Positions 15,977-25,210 of a stretch of DNA of 64,000 nt are shown one piece after another. The notes under the pieces were generated by a model. It saw only the letters and a list, made by a program, of their open reading frames with translations, had not been told where the DNA came from and did no database searches. Within the stretch, counting starts at the first letter, position 1. Every line of letters begins with the position of its first letter. Origin of the DNA: Phenylobacterium sp. (GTDB lineage Bacteria > Pseudomonadota > Alphaproteobacteria > Caulobacterales > Caulobacteraceae). The DNA lies in contig NZ_JAUYNW010000059.1 in assembly GCF_030698145.1 (NCBI RefSeq), forward strand, positions 62,001-126,000. The letters run 5' to 3'. The position numbers and the translations under genes were made by a program.

Positions 15977-18187
15977 ATGAGCATCATGCCTAAGTCCGCC
16001 GACCTTGGCCGGTCGCTTCGTCTGCTGGCGTCAGCCTCCACCCTGGCGGTCGCCGCGGGTCTGGTGCTGTCGCCCTCCGTCGCCTTGGCCCAGGCGTCCG
16101 CCGACGCCTCCGACGCCGTGCTCGAGGAGCTGGTGGTGACCGCCGAACGGCGAACCGTCAGCCTCCAACAGACCAGCATCGCGGCCTCGGCCCTGAGCAG
16201 CGCGGACCTGGAGAAGAAGTCGGTCGAGAACGTCTCGGACCTGCAGCGCGCCACGCCGTCGCTGAGCATCATCGAGCAAGGCTTCAACAAGAGCCTCAAC
16301 ATCCGCGGGATCGGCCTGGCGGTGGTCTCCCCCGCCGTCGTCCCGGGCGTCGCCACCTATCGCGACGGCGTCTTCCTGCCGACCCAGACCACCTACGGCG
16401 AGCCCTTCTTCGACATCCAGAGCGTCGAGGTGCTGCGCGGGCCGCAGGGCACCTTCGTCGGCCAGAACTCCACCGGCGGGGGCATCTTCATCAACTCCAA
16501 GTCGCCGACGATCGGCGACGGGGTGAACGGCGACGTCTCGCTGGGCCTGGGCAACTACCAGAACGTCTCGCTGCGTGGCGCGGTCAACCTGCCGATCAGC
16601 GACACGCTCGCCGCGCGGGTGGCCTTCAACGCCGAGCAGAAGGACAGCTTCTACGACAATCTCGGCTCGTCCACGGTCGAGCCCGGCAAGGTCAACATGG
16701 CCAACCTGCGGCTGGGCCTGCTGTGGACGCCGAACGAGTCGCTGAGCGTTCTCTTCAAGACCCAGTACAACAAGAGCTCAACCGACGGTTACGCCTACAA
16801 ACCTATCCCCGGCACGGCCTTCGCGGCCCTGGCGCCCGCCGACCCCTTCACGATCAACTTCGATCGCCAGGACCTGCGCAACGACGCACTCTATGTCCGC
16901 TCGTCGCTGCAGGTGGACTACACCTTCGCCAACGGGGTGAAGCTGCGGTCGAACACCGGCCTGCAGTACAATGACGAGCGGATCGTCTACGATACCGACG
17001 CCACCGCCGCGCCGGTCCTGTTCCAGACCCAGGACTATATCGAGCGCATCGCCACCCAGGACATCAGCCTGATCTCGCCGGACGACGCGGCGCTGCGCTG
17101 GGTCGTTGGCGCGACCTATTTCAAATACACCGACTATGTCGACAGCACGATCTACACGCCGGTCAACCGCGTGCGGATCTACATCTACCTGCCCAAGAGC
17201 TCTTATGGGGTGTTCGGCGCGGCGACCTATAACCTGACGCCGACCCTCGAACTGCAGGTGGGCGCGCGCTACAGCGCCGACGAGATGAAGTTCCAGGGCT
17301 TCACCCGCATCACCCCCGGTCCCACCCTGCCCGCCAACGCATCGGGCGACGGCGACCAGTGGACCGGCAAGGTCGCCCTGAACTGGAAGCCGAATTCCGA
17401 CAACCTGATCTATGGGTTCTGGGCCAAGGGCTACAAGTCGGGCGGCGCCAACACCAACGGCGTCCCCTTCGATCCCGAGACCGTGCAGGACTACGAGATC
17501 GGCTGGAAGTCGACCCTGCTGGACGGGCGTCTGCGCACCCAGCTCGGCGCCTTCTACATGAAGTACGACGGCTTCCAGGCGGTGACCTACGACCCGACCA
17601 CGACCCGCACCGCCACCACCAACGCCACGGCCTCGACGATCAAGGGCTTCGAAGCCCAGGCCCAGCTCCAGTTCGGCCGCTTCGGCGCCGACGCCAGCCT
17701 GGCCTATGTGAACTCGGAGATGGGCACGCTGACCCTGGTCAACACCCGGCTGCTGCCAGGCGGATCGGCGACCGGCCTTGGGGTGCAGTGCCCCGCCGGC
17801 GTCCCGTCCAACCCGCCTCTGTGCTTCAATTACCAGCCGTTCACGGTGACCATCGAGGGCGCGGCCAATCCCTATGCGCCGGAATGGACGGGCAATGTCG
17901 GCATGCAATACGCCTTCGACCTGGGCGGCGGCACGCTGACCCCCCGGGTCGACGTGGCCTATATCGGATCGCAGTGGACGAGCTTCTTCCAGGCGCCGCG
18001 CGACTATCTGGCCGCGAGGACGGTGGTCAACATGCAGCTCACCTACGAGCGGGACGATTGGACCGTGCAGGGCTACGCGACCAACGTGGCCGACAAGCGC
18101 TACATCTCTGGCCAGAGCGCATTCGGCGATAACCAGTTTTACGGCGCGCCGCGGCAGTTCGGCGTGCGCGTCTCCCGGCGCTTCTAG
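15977..18187 (+). CDS. TonB-dependent outer-membrane receptor (probable glucoside uptake)
   Basis: 736 aa, signal peptide ending A-L-A-Q-A. The plug starts V-L-E-E-L-V-V-T-A-E-R-R, then V-E-V-L-R-G-P-Q-G-T-F-V-G-Q-N-S-T-G-G-G-I near residue 160; a 22-strand barrel follows and the chain ends in Phe (V-R-V-S-R-R-F), as outer-membrane barrels do. It would import a ligand into the periplasm using TonB energy. Start ATG 15977 has GAGAGGGG upstream; an earlier ATG at 15911 adds a non-signal segment. Neighbours (two GH3, esterases, glucokinase, LacI operators upstream) point to a beta-glucoside, perhaps an acylated or aryl one. It is followed by an esterase on the same strand. Confidence 0.9.
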   Translation: MSIMPKSADLGRSLRLLASASTLAVAAGLVLSPSVALAQASADASDAVLEELVVTAERRTVSLQQTSIAASALSSADLEKKSVENVSDLQRATPSLSIIEQGFNKSLNIRGIGLAVVSPAVVPGVATYRDGVFLPTQTTYGEPFFDIQSVEVLRGPQGTFVGQNSTGGGIFINSKSPTIGDGVNGDVSLGLGNYQNVSLRGAVNLPISDTLAARVAFNAEQKDSFYDNLGSSTVEPGKVNMANLRLGLLWTPNESLSVLFKTQYNKSSTDGYAYKPIPGTAFAALAPADPFTINFDRQDLRNDALYVRSSLQVDYTFANGVKLRSNTGLQYNDERIVYDTDATAAPVLFQTQDYIERIATQDISLISPDDAALRWVVGATYFKYTDYVDSTIYTPVNRVRIYIYLPKSSYGVFGAATYNLTPTLELQVGARYSADEMKFQGFTRITPGPTLPANASGDGDQWTGKVALNWKPNSDNLIYGFWAKGYKSGGANTNGVPFDPETVQDYEIGWKSTLLDGRLRTQLGAFYMKYDGFQAVTYDPTTTRTATTNATASTIKGFEAQAQLQFGRFGADASLAYVNSEMGTLTLVNTRLLPGGSATGLGVQCPAGVPSNPPLCFNYQPFTVTIEGAANPYAPEWTGNVGMQYAFDLGGGTLTPRVDVAYIGSQWTSFFQAPRDYLAARTVVNMQLTYERDDWTVQGYATNVADKRYISGQSAFGDNQFYGAPRQFGVRVSRRF

Positions 18188-18195
18188 TCACCGAC

Positions 18196-18224
18196 GCCCC
18201 GCGCCGCCCGATGCGGCGCGGGGC
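18196..18224 (+). terminator. GC-rich hairpin after the TonB receptor
   Basis: A perfect 12-bp stem, GCCCCGCGCCGC with GCGGCGCGGGGC, around a 5-nt loop, starting 8 nt past the receptor stop. No T-run follows, so it may act as an attenuator or mRNA stabiliser between receptor and esterase and need not be a full terminator. Confidence 0.5.
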
Positions 18225-18254
18225 GCGACCGCACCTTCATCCAAGGCGATCTCC

Positions 18255-19916
18255 ATGGCTCCCGCTCAATCCGATTCCGCTCTTCAGACGAGATCCCAGC
18301 GCCGGTCGCGCCTAGGGATCGCGCTTGGCCTCCTGCTCGCGCTCCCCGCCGCCAGCCAGGCCGCGCCGAACCCCCTTCAGGTCACCACCCGCCAAGGCGC
18401 AGTGGCCGGCGTCGAGGTCAGCCAGACCCGCGCCTTCCTCGGCGTCCCCTACGCGGCCCCGCCGGTTGGGGACCTGCGCTGGGCCAAGCCCGCGCCCGCC
18501 AAGGCCTGGACCGGCGTGCGGCCCGCCGTCGCCTTCGGCGCCAAGTGCCCGAGCCCGAGTTGGGGCCCGCAGCGCGGAATGGCCGGCGACGAGGACTGCC
18601 TCTTCCTTAATGTCTATGTCCCAAAGGGCGCGGCGAAATCCCGTCCGGTGGCGGTCTGGTTCCATGGCGGCGGCTTCACGGCCGGCGCCTCCCAGGACGT
18701 CGACCCGTCGCGGTTCGCCGAGAAGACCGGCGCGATCGTGGTCACGGTGAACTACCGCCTGGGCGCGCTCGGCTTCGCCTCCCTGGCCGAGCTCGACGCC
18801 GAGAGCGGCACGAACAGTTCGGGAAACTACGCCCTGCTGGACCAGCAGGCCGCACTGCGCTGGGTGGCCGAGAACATCAAGGCGTTCGGCGGCGATCCCC
18901 GCCGGGTGACGGCGGTCGGCGAGTCCGCCGGGTCGTTCAGCATCTGGAGCCACATCGCCTCGCCCCACGCGCGCGGCCTCTTCCAGCGCGCCATCACGAT
19001 GTCCGGGGTCAATTCGTCGTTCGGCGACGGCTTGCCGATGGTCGAACGCTCAGTGGAACAGGCGCGCGGGCCCTCATCCAAGCTCGCCACCGAGTTCGGC
19101 TGCGAAAAGGGCCCGGCGCTGCTGGCGTGCCTACGCGCCGTGCCGGCCGCCAAGCTGGTCGCCGCTGCGGCCAAGCCCGGCGGCTGGGCCGGCTGGACGA
19201 TCATCCTCGACGGCTACGTGCTGCCCGAGCAGCCCAGGACGCTGCGCGAGAACGGCAAGGTCGCCCAGATGCCGGTCCTCTCCGGGACCACAGAGAACGA
19301 GGGCGGCTTCTTCACCGTCGGCCGGCGGCTGCGGCCGGGCGCGGGATGGACCGAGGCCGACTACGCCAAGAACGTCTCCGCCGCGCCCTTCGGAGCCCAG
19401 ATCCTGGCCGCCTACCCGCCGCTGAAGCATGGCGCCCCGGACGAGACCTTCGCCGTGGCGGTGAGCGACCAGTGGGCTTGCGGCGCCCGCAAGATGAACG
19501 CGATCTACAGCCGGCTGGCCAGCGTCCACGCCTATGAGTTCGCCGACCGCCAGGCGCCGCCCACCCTGTTCGCCTTCCCGGGCGCTCCCGGCGGGGCGCT
19601 GCACACCGCCGAGATCCCCTATGTGTTCCAGACCAGCTATCCCAGCGAGCTCCACCGCACCCCGCCGGCGTTCTCGCCGGCCCAGGCGGCGCTGTCCGAA
19701 CGCATGCTGAAAGCCTGGGGCGACTTCGTCTGGGGCCGCGCGCCCGGCGACTGGCCGGCGTTCAGCAAGACCGGCGAGACGGTCATCCTCACGCCGGAGG
19801 GCGACAAGCCGATGTCGTCCACCGCCTTCGGCGAGAAACACAACTGCGCCTTCTGGGACACCACCCAGTTCGGCGACTGGATGGTCAACACCGGCAACCT
19901 GGCCCGCAGCGACTGA
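18255..19916 (+). CDS. Exported type-B carboxylesterase (second)
   Basis: 553 aa; an N-terminal hydrophobic segment (LGIALGLLLALPAASQA) about 20 residues in fits a Sec signal. Carboxylesterase type B marks: G-V-P-Y-A-A-P-P-V-G-D-L-R-W, D-E-D-C-L-F-L-N-V-Y, H-G-G-G-F-T-A-G, nucleophile elbow G-E-S-A-G-S, and H-T-A-E-I-P-Y-V near the end. It lies 67 bp after the TonB receptor, with a strong hairpin between, so it may share its transcript. The duplicated pairing of a type-B esterase with each GH3/TonB unit suggests periplasmic removal of ester-linked groups from imported glucosides. Distinct from the esterase at 11.6-13.2 kb (no G-G after the elbow serine-alanine). Confidence 0.88.
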   Translation: MAPAQSDSALQTRSQRRSRLGIALGLLLALPAASQAAPNPLQVTTRQGAVAGVEVSQTRAFLGVPYAAPPVGDLRWAKPAPAKAWTGVRPAVAFGAKCPSPSWGPQRGMAGDEDCLFLNVYVPKGAAKSRPVAVWFHGGGFTAGASQDVDPSRFAEKTGAIVVTVNYRLGALGFASLAELDAESGTNSSGNYALLDQQAALRWVAENIKAFGGDPRRVTAVGESAGSFSIWSHIASPHARGLFQRAITMSGVNSSFGDGLPMVERSVEQARGPSSKLATEFGCEKGPALLACLRAVPAAKLVAAAAKPGGWAGWTIILDGYVLPEQPRTLRENGKVAQMPVLSGTTENEGGFFTVGRRLRPGAGWTEADYAKNVSAAPFGAQILAAYPPLKHGAPDETFAVAVSDQWACGARKMNAIYSRLASVHAYEFADRQAPPTLFAFPGAPGGALHTAEIPYVFQTSYPSELHRTPPAFSPAQAALSERMLKAWGDFVWGRAPGDWPAFSKTGETVILTPEGDKPMSSTAFGEKHNCAFWDTTQFGDWMVNTGNLARSD

Positions 19917-19955
19917 GCCGCCGCCGAGCCTGGGGGGCCGCCCTCTCGGGGGCGG

Positions 19956-21089
19956 CTACTTGCTGGGATTGATCAGGTACTTCTCGCCGGTGGCGCGACG
20001 GTTGTAAGCGGCGATGATGTCGGGCTGCAGGGCCTGGGCCAGCGACACCTCGTGCGAATAGTGGCTGGCGAAGGTGGTCTTCAACTCGGCGGCGACACGC
20101 TCGCGCAGCTTCTGGGCCGCCTCCGGGCCGATCTTCATCAGGAACGGAGTCAGGAGCCAGCCGCCCAGGCCCCAGGCCATGCCGAAGCCGCGGTTGAGCT
20201 CGGTGGGCCGGGTGTCGAGGCCGCCATAGATATAGACCTGCTTGTGCACCGACGAGCCGTAGCGGCTGTAGCTGGTGGCGGTCTGGTTGGCGGCCGCCTC
20301 CATGCCGCTGAGGATCTGGCCGGCCAGTTTGCCGCCGCCGATGGCGTCGAAGGCCAGGGTCGCGCCGGTGGCCACCAGGGCCTTGATCAGGTCTTCCATG
20401 AAGCCGGGCGCGCTGGAATCCACCACATGCTTGGCGCCGACGCCCTGCAGGATCGCCGCCTGCCCGGGGCTGCGGACGATATTGACCAGGCCCACGCCCT
20501 CGGCGAGGCAGAGTTTGTTCAGCATCTGGCCCAGGTTGGAGGCTGCGGCCGTGTGCACCAGGGCGGTGTGGCCCTCGCGGCGCATGGTCTCGACCATGCC
20601 GAGCGCGGTGAGCGGATTGACGAAGCAGGAGGCGCCGTCGGCGGCGCTGGCCCCCTCCGGCAGGACCAGGAGGTCGGCGGCCTTTAGGCAGCGGTACTGG
20701 GCGTACATCGCCCCGCCCAGCATGGCCACGGTCTTGCCGACCAGGTGCTGGGCGTCGGCCCCAGCCTTGATCACGACACCCGCGCCCTCGTTGCCCACCG
20801 GCATCGACTCGTCGAGCCGCGCGGCCATGGCGCGCATGTAGGCCTCGGGGATCTTGGCGGTGACCACCGGGTTATCGGGAGTTCCCGTCAGGGCCGCGGT
20901 GGACATGTCGGCCGCGCCCAGCAGCAGGCCGAGGTCGGACGGGTTGATCGGCGAGGCCTCGACACGGACCAGCACCTCGTCGGCGGCGGGCTCCGGAATG
21001 GCGACCCGCGCCAGCGACAGTTCGAGCTCGCCGCTCGCCTTGACCAGCGAGCGCAGTTGTAGGCCCGTTTCCTGATTGTCGTTCGCCAT
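19956..21089 (-). CDS. Zinc-binding-type alcohol dehydrogenase / quinone oxidoreductase-like protein
   Basis: 377 aa from ATG 21089 (GGGAGA upstream). GroES-like N-terminal domain (P-E-P-A-A-D-E-V-L-V-R-V-E-A-S-P-I-N-P-S-D-L-G) and a Rossmann half with H-T-A-A-A-S-N-L-G-Q-M and A-F-D-A-I-G-G-G. The N-P-S-D motif and absence of the catalytic-zinc Cys/His pattern place it with the quinone reductase/enoyl reductase (QOR/MECR-like) branch of the MDR family. It would use NAD(P)H; the substrate is unknown. A long insertion between the two domains (around residues 85-115) is unusual for QOR. It is not obviously linked to either the sugar or the nitrate genes. Confidence 0.82.
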   Translation of the reverse strand: MANDNQETGLQLRSLVKASGELELSLARVAIPEPAADEVLVRVEASPINPSDLGLLLGAADMSTAALTGTPDNPVVTAKIPEAYMRAMAARLDESMPVGNEGAGVVIKAGADAQHLVGKTVAMLGGAMYAQYRCLKAADLLVLPEGASAADGASCFVNPLTALGMVETMRREGHTALVHTAAASNLGQMLNKLCLAEGVGLVNIVRSPGQAAILQGVGAKHVVDSSAPGFMEDLIKALVATGATLAFDAIGGGKLAGQILSGMEAAANQTATSYSRYGSSVHKQVYIYGGLDTRPTELNRGFGMAWGLGGWLLTPFLMKIGPEAAQKLRERVAAELKTTFASHYSHEVSLAQALQPDIIAAYNRRATGEKYLINPSK

Positions 21090-21202
21090 GTCGTATCTCC
21101 CGTCGCACGCTGTAATTTTGCAGCGCGCAAAAGAGCGCGTCGCGCGGGCCGGGGCAATGGGCGTGCTTCCCGTGAGGCGCAATCTCTGAGACCTTCAGGA
21201 TC

Positions 21203-21811
21203 ATGGGAAGCAGTTCAGACGCTCCGGTCGGCCTGGTGATCGCCGGCGGGCGCTCGCAGCGGTTCGGCGGCGAGAAAGCCGTCGCGCTGCTGGCGGGACA
21301 GTCGCTGCTGGCGCGAGCCTGCGCGCGGCTGGCGCGGGGATGCACGGCGGTGGCGGTCAATGTCCGGCCGGGCGGGGTCGGCGCGGCCGAGGCGGAGCGG
21401 CTGGGCCTCGTTGTGCTGGATGATCCGCCGGGCCTCGCGCCCGGCCCGCTCGGCGGCGTGCTCGCCGGCCTCAGATGGACGGCGACTCAGGGCGCAGGCC
21501 TGTTGATCACCCTGCCCTGCGACACGCCGCTGCTGCCGGACGATCTGGTCGCGCGGCTGATCGCGGCGGCGTCCGGTCTCTCATGCGCCGTGGCGCGGAC
21601 GCCGGACGGGGTGCAGTCACTGTGCGCCGCCTGGAGCATCGGGCTGATCGGCGACCTCGAGGCGGCCCTGGCCGACGGCCACCATCCGCCGGTCCACGGG
21701 TTCCTGGAAGACCACGACTGCGGCTTCGTCGACTATGCGGAGGCCGCCGGCTTCCTGAACATCAACACCCCTCAGGACCTCGCCGAGGCCGCGCGAAGGC
21801 TAGGGGCGTAG
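21203..21811 (+). CDS. mobA: Molybdenum cofactor guanylyltransferase
   Basis: 202 aa. Transfers GMP from GTP to molybdopterin to make the guanine dinucleotide form used by the nitrate reductase encoded nearby. Marks are the nucleotide-binding opening G-L-V-I-A-G-G-R-S-Q-R-F-G-G-E-K-A, P-G-P-L-G-G-V-L-A-G-L, T-L-P-C-D-T-P-L-L-P with the Mg-binding aspartate, and a C-terminal N-I-N-T-P-Q-D-L, all in the expected order and length. It converges with cobA and overlaps its 3' end by 40 bp, so both strands are coding there. Confidence 0.9.
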   Translation: MGSSSDAPVGLVIAGGRSQRFGGEKAVALLAGQSLLARACARLARGCTAVAVNVRPGGVGAAEAERLGLVVLDDPPGLAPGPLGGVLAGLRWTATQGAGLLITLPCDTPLLPDDLVARLIAAASGLSCAVARTPDGVQSLCAAWSIGLIGDLEAALADGHHPPVHGFLEDHDCGFVDYAEAAGFLNINTPQDLAEAARRLGA

Positions 21812-22545
21812 GCGGCGCGGGCCTGGCTGGCGACCTCGCCGACCACCAGCAGGACAGGACCCGAAAACGCCGCGTTTTCCACATCTTCGCCCAACATGCT
21901 CAGGGTGGTCGAAAGGATGCGTGCGTCCTCGCGTCCGGCGTTCTCCACCGCCAAGGCGGGCGTGCCAGGAGCGCGGCCTTCGGCCATCAGGCGGGCGGCG
22001 GCGGCACGGGCTGCGTCGCGGGCCATATAGAGGATCAACGTGGTCTCGGCGTCGGCCAGGCCGCTCCAGCCGCCCTCCACGACCGAGCCGTCCTGTACCC
22101 GGGCTGTGGCGAAGGCGATGCGGCGGGCCTCGCCGCGATGGCTCAGCGGGAAGGCGAACTGGGCCGCCGCGGCGCTGGCGGCGGTGACCCCGGGCACGAC
22201 ATCGACCTCGACGCCGTGGGCCTCCAAGAAGGCGCGCTCCTCGCCCGAGCGCCCGAACACCGAGGGATCGCCGCCCTTCAGGCGGACCACGTTCAGGCCT
22301 CGGCGCGCGAGGCGCAGCATCAGCCGATTGATGGTCTCCTGCTTCATGCTGGTCTTCCCGGCCCGCTTGCCGGTCTGGATGCGCACGCAGCCGGCCGGGG
22401 CCAGGGCCAGGATCTCGTCGGCGACGAGGGCGTCATATAGCAACGCCTGGGCGGTCTCGACGGCCCGCAGGGCGCGCACGGTCATCAGGTCGACGGTGCC
22501 GGGACCGGCGCCCACCAGGCGGACCTTGCCCATTTCAAGCGGCAT
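21772..22545 (-). CDS. cobA: Uroporphyrinogen-III C-methyltransferase (SUMT)
   Basis: 257 aa. Makes precorrin-2 from uroporphyrinogen III with two SAM, the first step toward the siroheme of nitrite reductase. The family opening V-R-L-V-G-A-G-P-G-T-V-D-L-M-T-V-R-A, then L-Y-D-A-L-V, R-L-K-G-G-D-P-S-V-F-G-R, and P-G-V-T-A-A-S-A-A-A-A are present. There is no fused oxidase/ferrochelatase domain, so siroheme completion needs a gene elsewhere. Start ATG 22545 has GGAGGAGG 7 nt upstream and overlaps nasA by 11 bp: translational coupling as the last gene of the nirB-nirD-nasA-cobA operon. Confidence 0.92.
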   Translation of the reverse strand: MPLEMGKVRLVGAGPGTVDLMTVRALRAVETAQALLYDALVADEILALAPAGCVRIQTGKRAGKTSMKQETINRLMLRLARRGLNVVRLKGGDPSVFGRSGEERAFLEAHGVEVDVVPGVTAASAAAAQFAFPLSHRGEARRIAFATARVQDGSVVEGGWSGLADAETTLILYMARDAARAAAARLMAEGRAPGTPALAVENAGREDARILSTTLSMLGEDVENAAFSGPVLLVVGEVASQARAAYAPSLRAASARS

Positions 22546-25210
22546 GACGGGCCTCCTCCTTGGATTGCGTGCGCAGCATGCGAGCGAGTTCCGGACGGCA
22601 GGATCCGCAGTTGGTCCCGGCCCCAGTGGCGGCGCCCAGGGCCTCGATGGTGCCCGCGCCGCCGGCGACGGCGGCGGTGAGCTTGTGGGTTCCGACCTTG
22701 AAACAGGCGCAGACGATGGCCCCTTCGTCGCGGGCCCCGACGGCGCGGCCGGCCAGCAGAGCGGCGCGGTCGGTCATCGACAGGGCCTCGTCCAGGAAGC
22801 GGTCGGCGATCCAGCCGCGCACCGGCAGGCCGCCCATCTCGGTGACCACCAGGACCCGCTCGGGCCGGCCGTCGCGCAGGAGGGCGCGGCGCACGGTTCC
22901 GCGCGCCGGATCGTCCATGGCCAGGGCCTCGCCCTCCCCGTCGGGCATCAGGGCCGCGGCGGCTGCCTCGCGCTCCCCGAGACCGCCGAGCCCCGCGAAT
23001 TCGTGGACATGGCAGCCATCATAGGGGGTGCGGCGCCAGACCAGGTCCAGGCCGTCGGGCGGCGACTGAGGCTCGCGGGTCACCAGGAAGCCGCGCCAGG
23101 CCTCGCCATAGGGGCCGACCCGAGCGGGGGTGTGCTTGAACTCCGGCTGGCCCGAGGTGGGGTCGACGAACGGCTCCACCAGCGGGTTGCAGCGGCCGGA
23201 CGGGGCGAAGGCGTTGGTCCAGTGCATGGGCAGGAAGATCCCGCCCGGCCGCTGGCGGTCGGTGAGCTTGGCGGTGACCACGGCGTGGCCGACGCGGGTC
23301 TCGATCCGGGCCAGCTCGCCGTCGGCGATCCCGAAGCGGGCGGCGTCGGCGGGATGGATCTCGACCATCGGCTCCGGCGAATGGCGGCACAGTTCCGGCG
23401 CCAGGCCCGTGCGGGTCATGGTGTGCCAGTGGTCGCGCATCCGGCCGGTGTTGAGGGCCAGCGGATAGTCGGCGTCCACCGGCCGCGCCGGGCCTTGCGG
23501 TTTGACGGGCTTGAGGTTCGCCCGGCCGTCGGGCGTCTGGAAGCCGCCCTCCGTGAACAGCCGCGCCGTCCCCCCATCAGGACCGACCGGCCATTGAACC
23601 GGCTCCAAGCCCTCGTAACCAGCGTCCGAAAGTTCGCTCAGCGGTCCCAGGTTGAGGATCCGCGCGCCGTCGTTCTCGAAGCGGGTGAGCGCGGCGTATT
23701 CGCGGAACACGTCGGCGGGCCGGCGCCAGCCAAACCCCTCGCGGTAACCCATGGCCTTGGCCACGTCAGCGACGATCCGCCAGTCGGCGCGGGCCTCGCC
23801 GGGGGCGGCGAACAGCGGCCGCTGGCGCGAGATGCGGCGCTCGGAATTGGTGACCGTGCCGTCCTTCTCGCCCCAGGCCAGGGCGGGCAGCTTCACATGG
23901 GCGAACGCGAGGGTGTCGGTGTCGGCCATGACGTCGGAGACGGCGACGAAGGGACAGGCCGCCAGAGCCTCACGCACCCGCGATGCGGCCGGCAGGCTGA
24001 CCACCGGATTGGTGGCCATGATCCAGATCGCCTTGATCCGCCCGTCACGCACCGCCTCGAACATCTCGACGGCCTTGAGGCCCGGCGTGGGCGCCACCTG
24101 GGGCGTCTTCCAGAAGGCGGCGACCCGCTCGCGGTCGGCCCGGCTGAAACCCATGTGGGCCGCGAGCGTCGTGGCCATGCCGCCGGTTTCGCGCCCGCCC
24201 ATGGCGTTGGGCTGGCCGGTGATCGAGAACGGCGCGGCGCCCGGCTTGCCGATCTTGCCGGTGGCCAGGTGGGCGTTGAGGATCGCCAGGCCCTTGGAGA
24301 CACCCTGGGCCGACTGGTTGGCGCCCATGCTGAACAGGGTCACCGTCTTCTGCGTCTCGGCGAAGGCGGCGTAGAAGGCGAGCACGGAATCGGACGTCAG
24401 GCCGCAGTCCTGGGCGATGGCCTGCAGGCTCTGGTCGTCGGCGGCGAGCACGCGGCGCAGGTCGCCGAAGCCGTTCAGATGGGCCGCGACATAGGCGCGG
24501 TCGATCCCACCATTCCTATCCATCCAGGCCAGCAGGCCGTTCCACAGGCGCACGTCGGTCTGGGGCGCGAGCGGTAGGAAGAGGTCGGCGCCCTCGGCGG
24601 TGTCGGTGCGGCGCGGGTCGATGACGATCCAGCGCTGCCCCCGCGCGCGGGCCTGCTCCATGCGGCGGAACAGCACCGGATGGGTCCAGGCCGCGTTGTG
24701 GCCGGAAAACACCACCAGGTCGGCGAGGTCGAGGTCCTCGTAGCAGCCGGGCACCAGGTCGGCGCCGAAGGCCTGGCCATGGGCGGCGACCGCCGAGGCC
24801 ATGCAGAGCCGTGAATTGGTGTCGATATTCCCCGAGCCGATGAAGCCCTTCATCAGCTTGTTGGCCGCGTAGTAGTCCTCGGTCAGCAGCTGGCCCGAGA
24901 CATAGAAGGCCACCGAATCCGGTCCGTGCTCGGCGATGGTCCGCGAGAAGGCGTCAGCCACGCTCGCGGTGGCTTCGTCCCAGCCGACCGCGCGATCGCC
25001 GATCATCGGGTGCAGCAGCCGGCCCTGAAGGTGGACCGTCGAGCCCAGCGCCGTGCCCTTGGAGCAGAGCCGCCCAAAATTGGCCGGGTGAGCCTGGTCG
25101 CCTTTGACGGAGAGTCCGCGCGCTTCGCCCGCCTGGCCCGCGACGCCGCAGCCGACCCCGCAATAGGGGCAGGTGGTCTTGACCGGGCTGGGCAGGCCGC
25201 CGTCAGCCAT
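22535..25210 (-). CDS. nasA: Assimilatory nitrate reductase catalytic subunit with C-terminal BFD-like [2Fe-2S] domain
   Basis: 891 aa. Reduces nitrate to nitrite in the cytoplasm with Mo-bis-MGD. The N-terminal [4Fe-4S] site is C-P-Y-C-G-V-G-C with the fourth Cys in L-C-S-K-G; then come the molybdopterin oxidoreductase core, including S-R-L-C-M-A-S (the Cys fits the Mo ligand), P-N-A-M-G-G-R-E-T-G-G-M, and a C-terminal MGD-binding domain with T-G-R-M-R-D-H-W-H-T-M-T. The last ~60 residues carry C-A-C-F-K-V-G and N-C-G-S-C-R-P-E-L, a BFD-like cluster found in many alphaproteobacterial NasA proteins. Its start overlaps the nirD stop. Electrons probably come from an NAD(P)H or ferredoxin partner not in the window. 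Confidence 0.95.
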   Translation of the reverse strand: MADGGLPSPVKTTCPYCGVGCGVAGQAGEARGLSVKGDQAHPANFGRLCSKGTALGSTVHLQGRLLHPMIGDRAVGWDEATASVADAFSRTIAEHGPDSVAFYVSGQLLTEDYYAANKLMKGFIGSGNIDTNSRLCMASAVAAHGQAFGADLVPGCYEDLDLADLVVFSGHNAAWTHPVLFRRMEQARARGQRWIVIDPRRTDTAEGADLFLPLAPQTDVRLWNGLLAWMDRNGGIDRAYVAAHLNGFGDLRRVLAADDQSLQAIAQDCGLTSDSVLAFYAAFAETQKTVTLFSMGANQSAQGVSKGLAILNAHLATGKIGKPGAAPFSITGQPNAMGGRETGGMATTLAAHMGFSRADRERVAAFWKTPQVAPTPGLKAVEMFEAVRDGRIKAIWIMATNPVVSLPAASRVREALAACPFVAVSDVMADTDTLAFAHVKLPALAWGEKDGTVTNSERRISRQRPLFAAPGEARADWRIVADVAKAMGYREGFGWRRPADVFREYAALTRFENDGARILNLGPLSELSDAGYEGLEPVQWPVGPDGGTARLFTEGGFQTPDGRANLKPVKPQGPARPVDADYPLALNTGRMRDHWHTMTRTGLAPELCRHSPEPMVEIHPADAARFGIADGELARIETRVGHAVVTAKLTDRQRPGGIFLPMHWTNAFAPSGRCNPLVEPFVDPTSGQPEFKHTPARVGPYGEAWRGFLVTREPQSPPDGLDLVWRRTPYDGCHVHEFAGLGGLGEREAAAAALMPDGEGEALAMDDPARGTVRRALLRDGRPERVLVVTEMGGLPVRGWIADRFLDEALSMTDRAALLAGRAVGARDEGAIVCACFKVGTHKLTAAVAGGAGTIEALGAATGAGTNCGSCRPELARMLRTQSKEEARHAA

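Noticed and set aside
15600-15980. Possible 126-codon gene in the GH3-TonB gap
   Set aside because: It covers the LacI operator and the receptor's ribosome site, shows no family features, and its composition differs from nearby genes.
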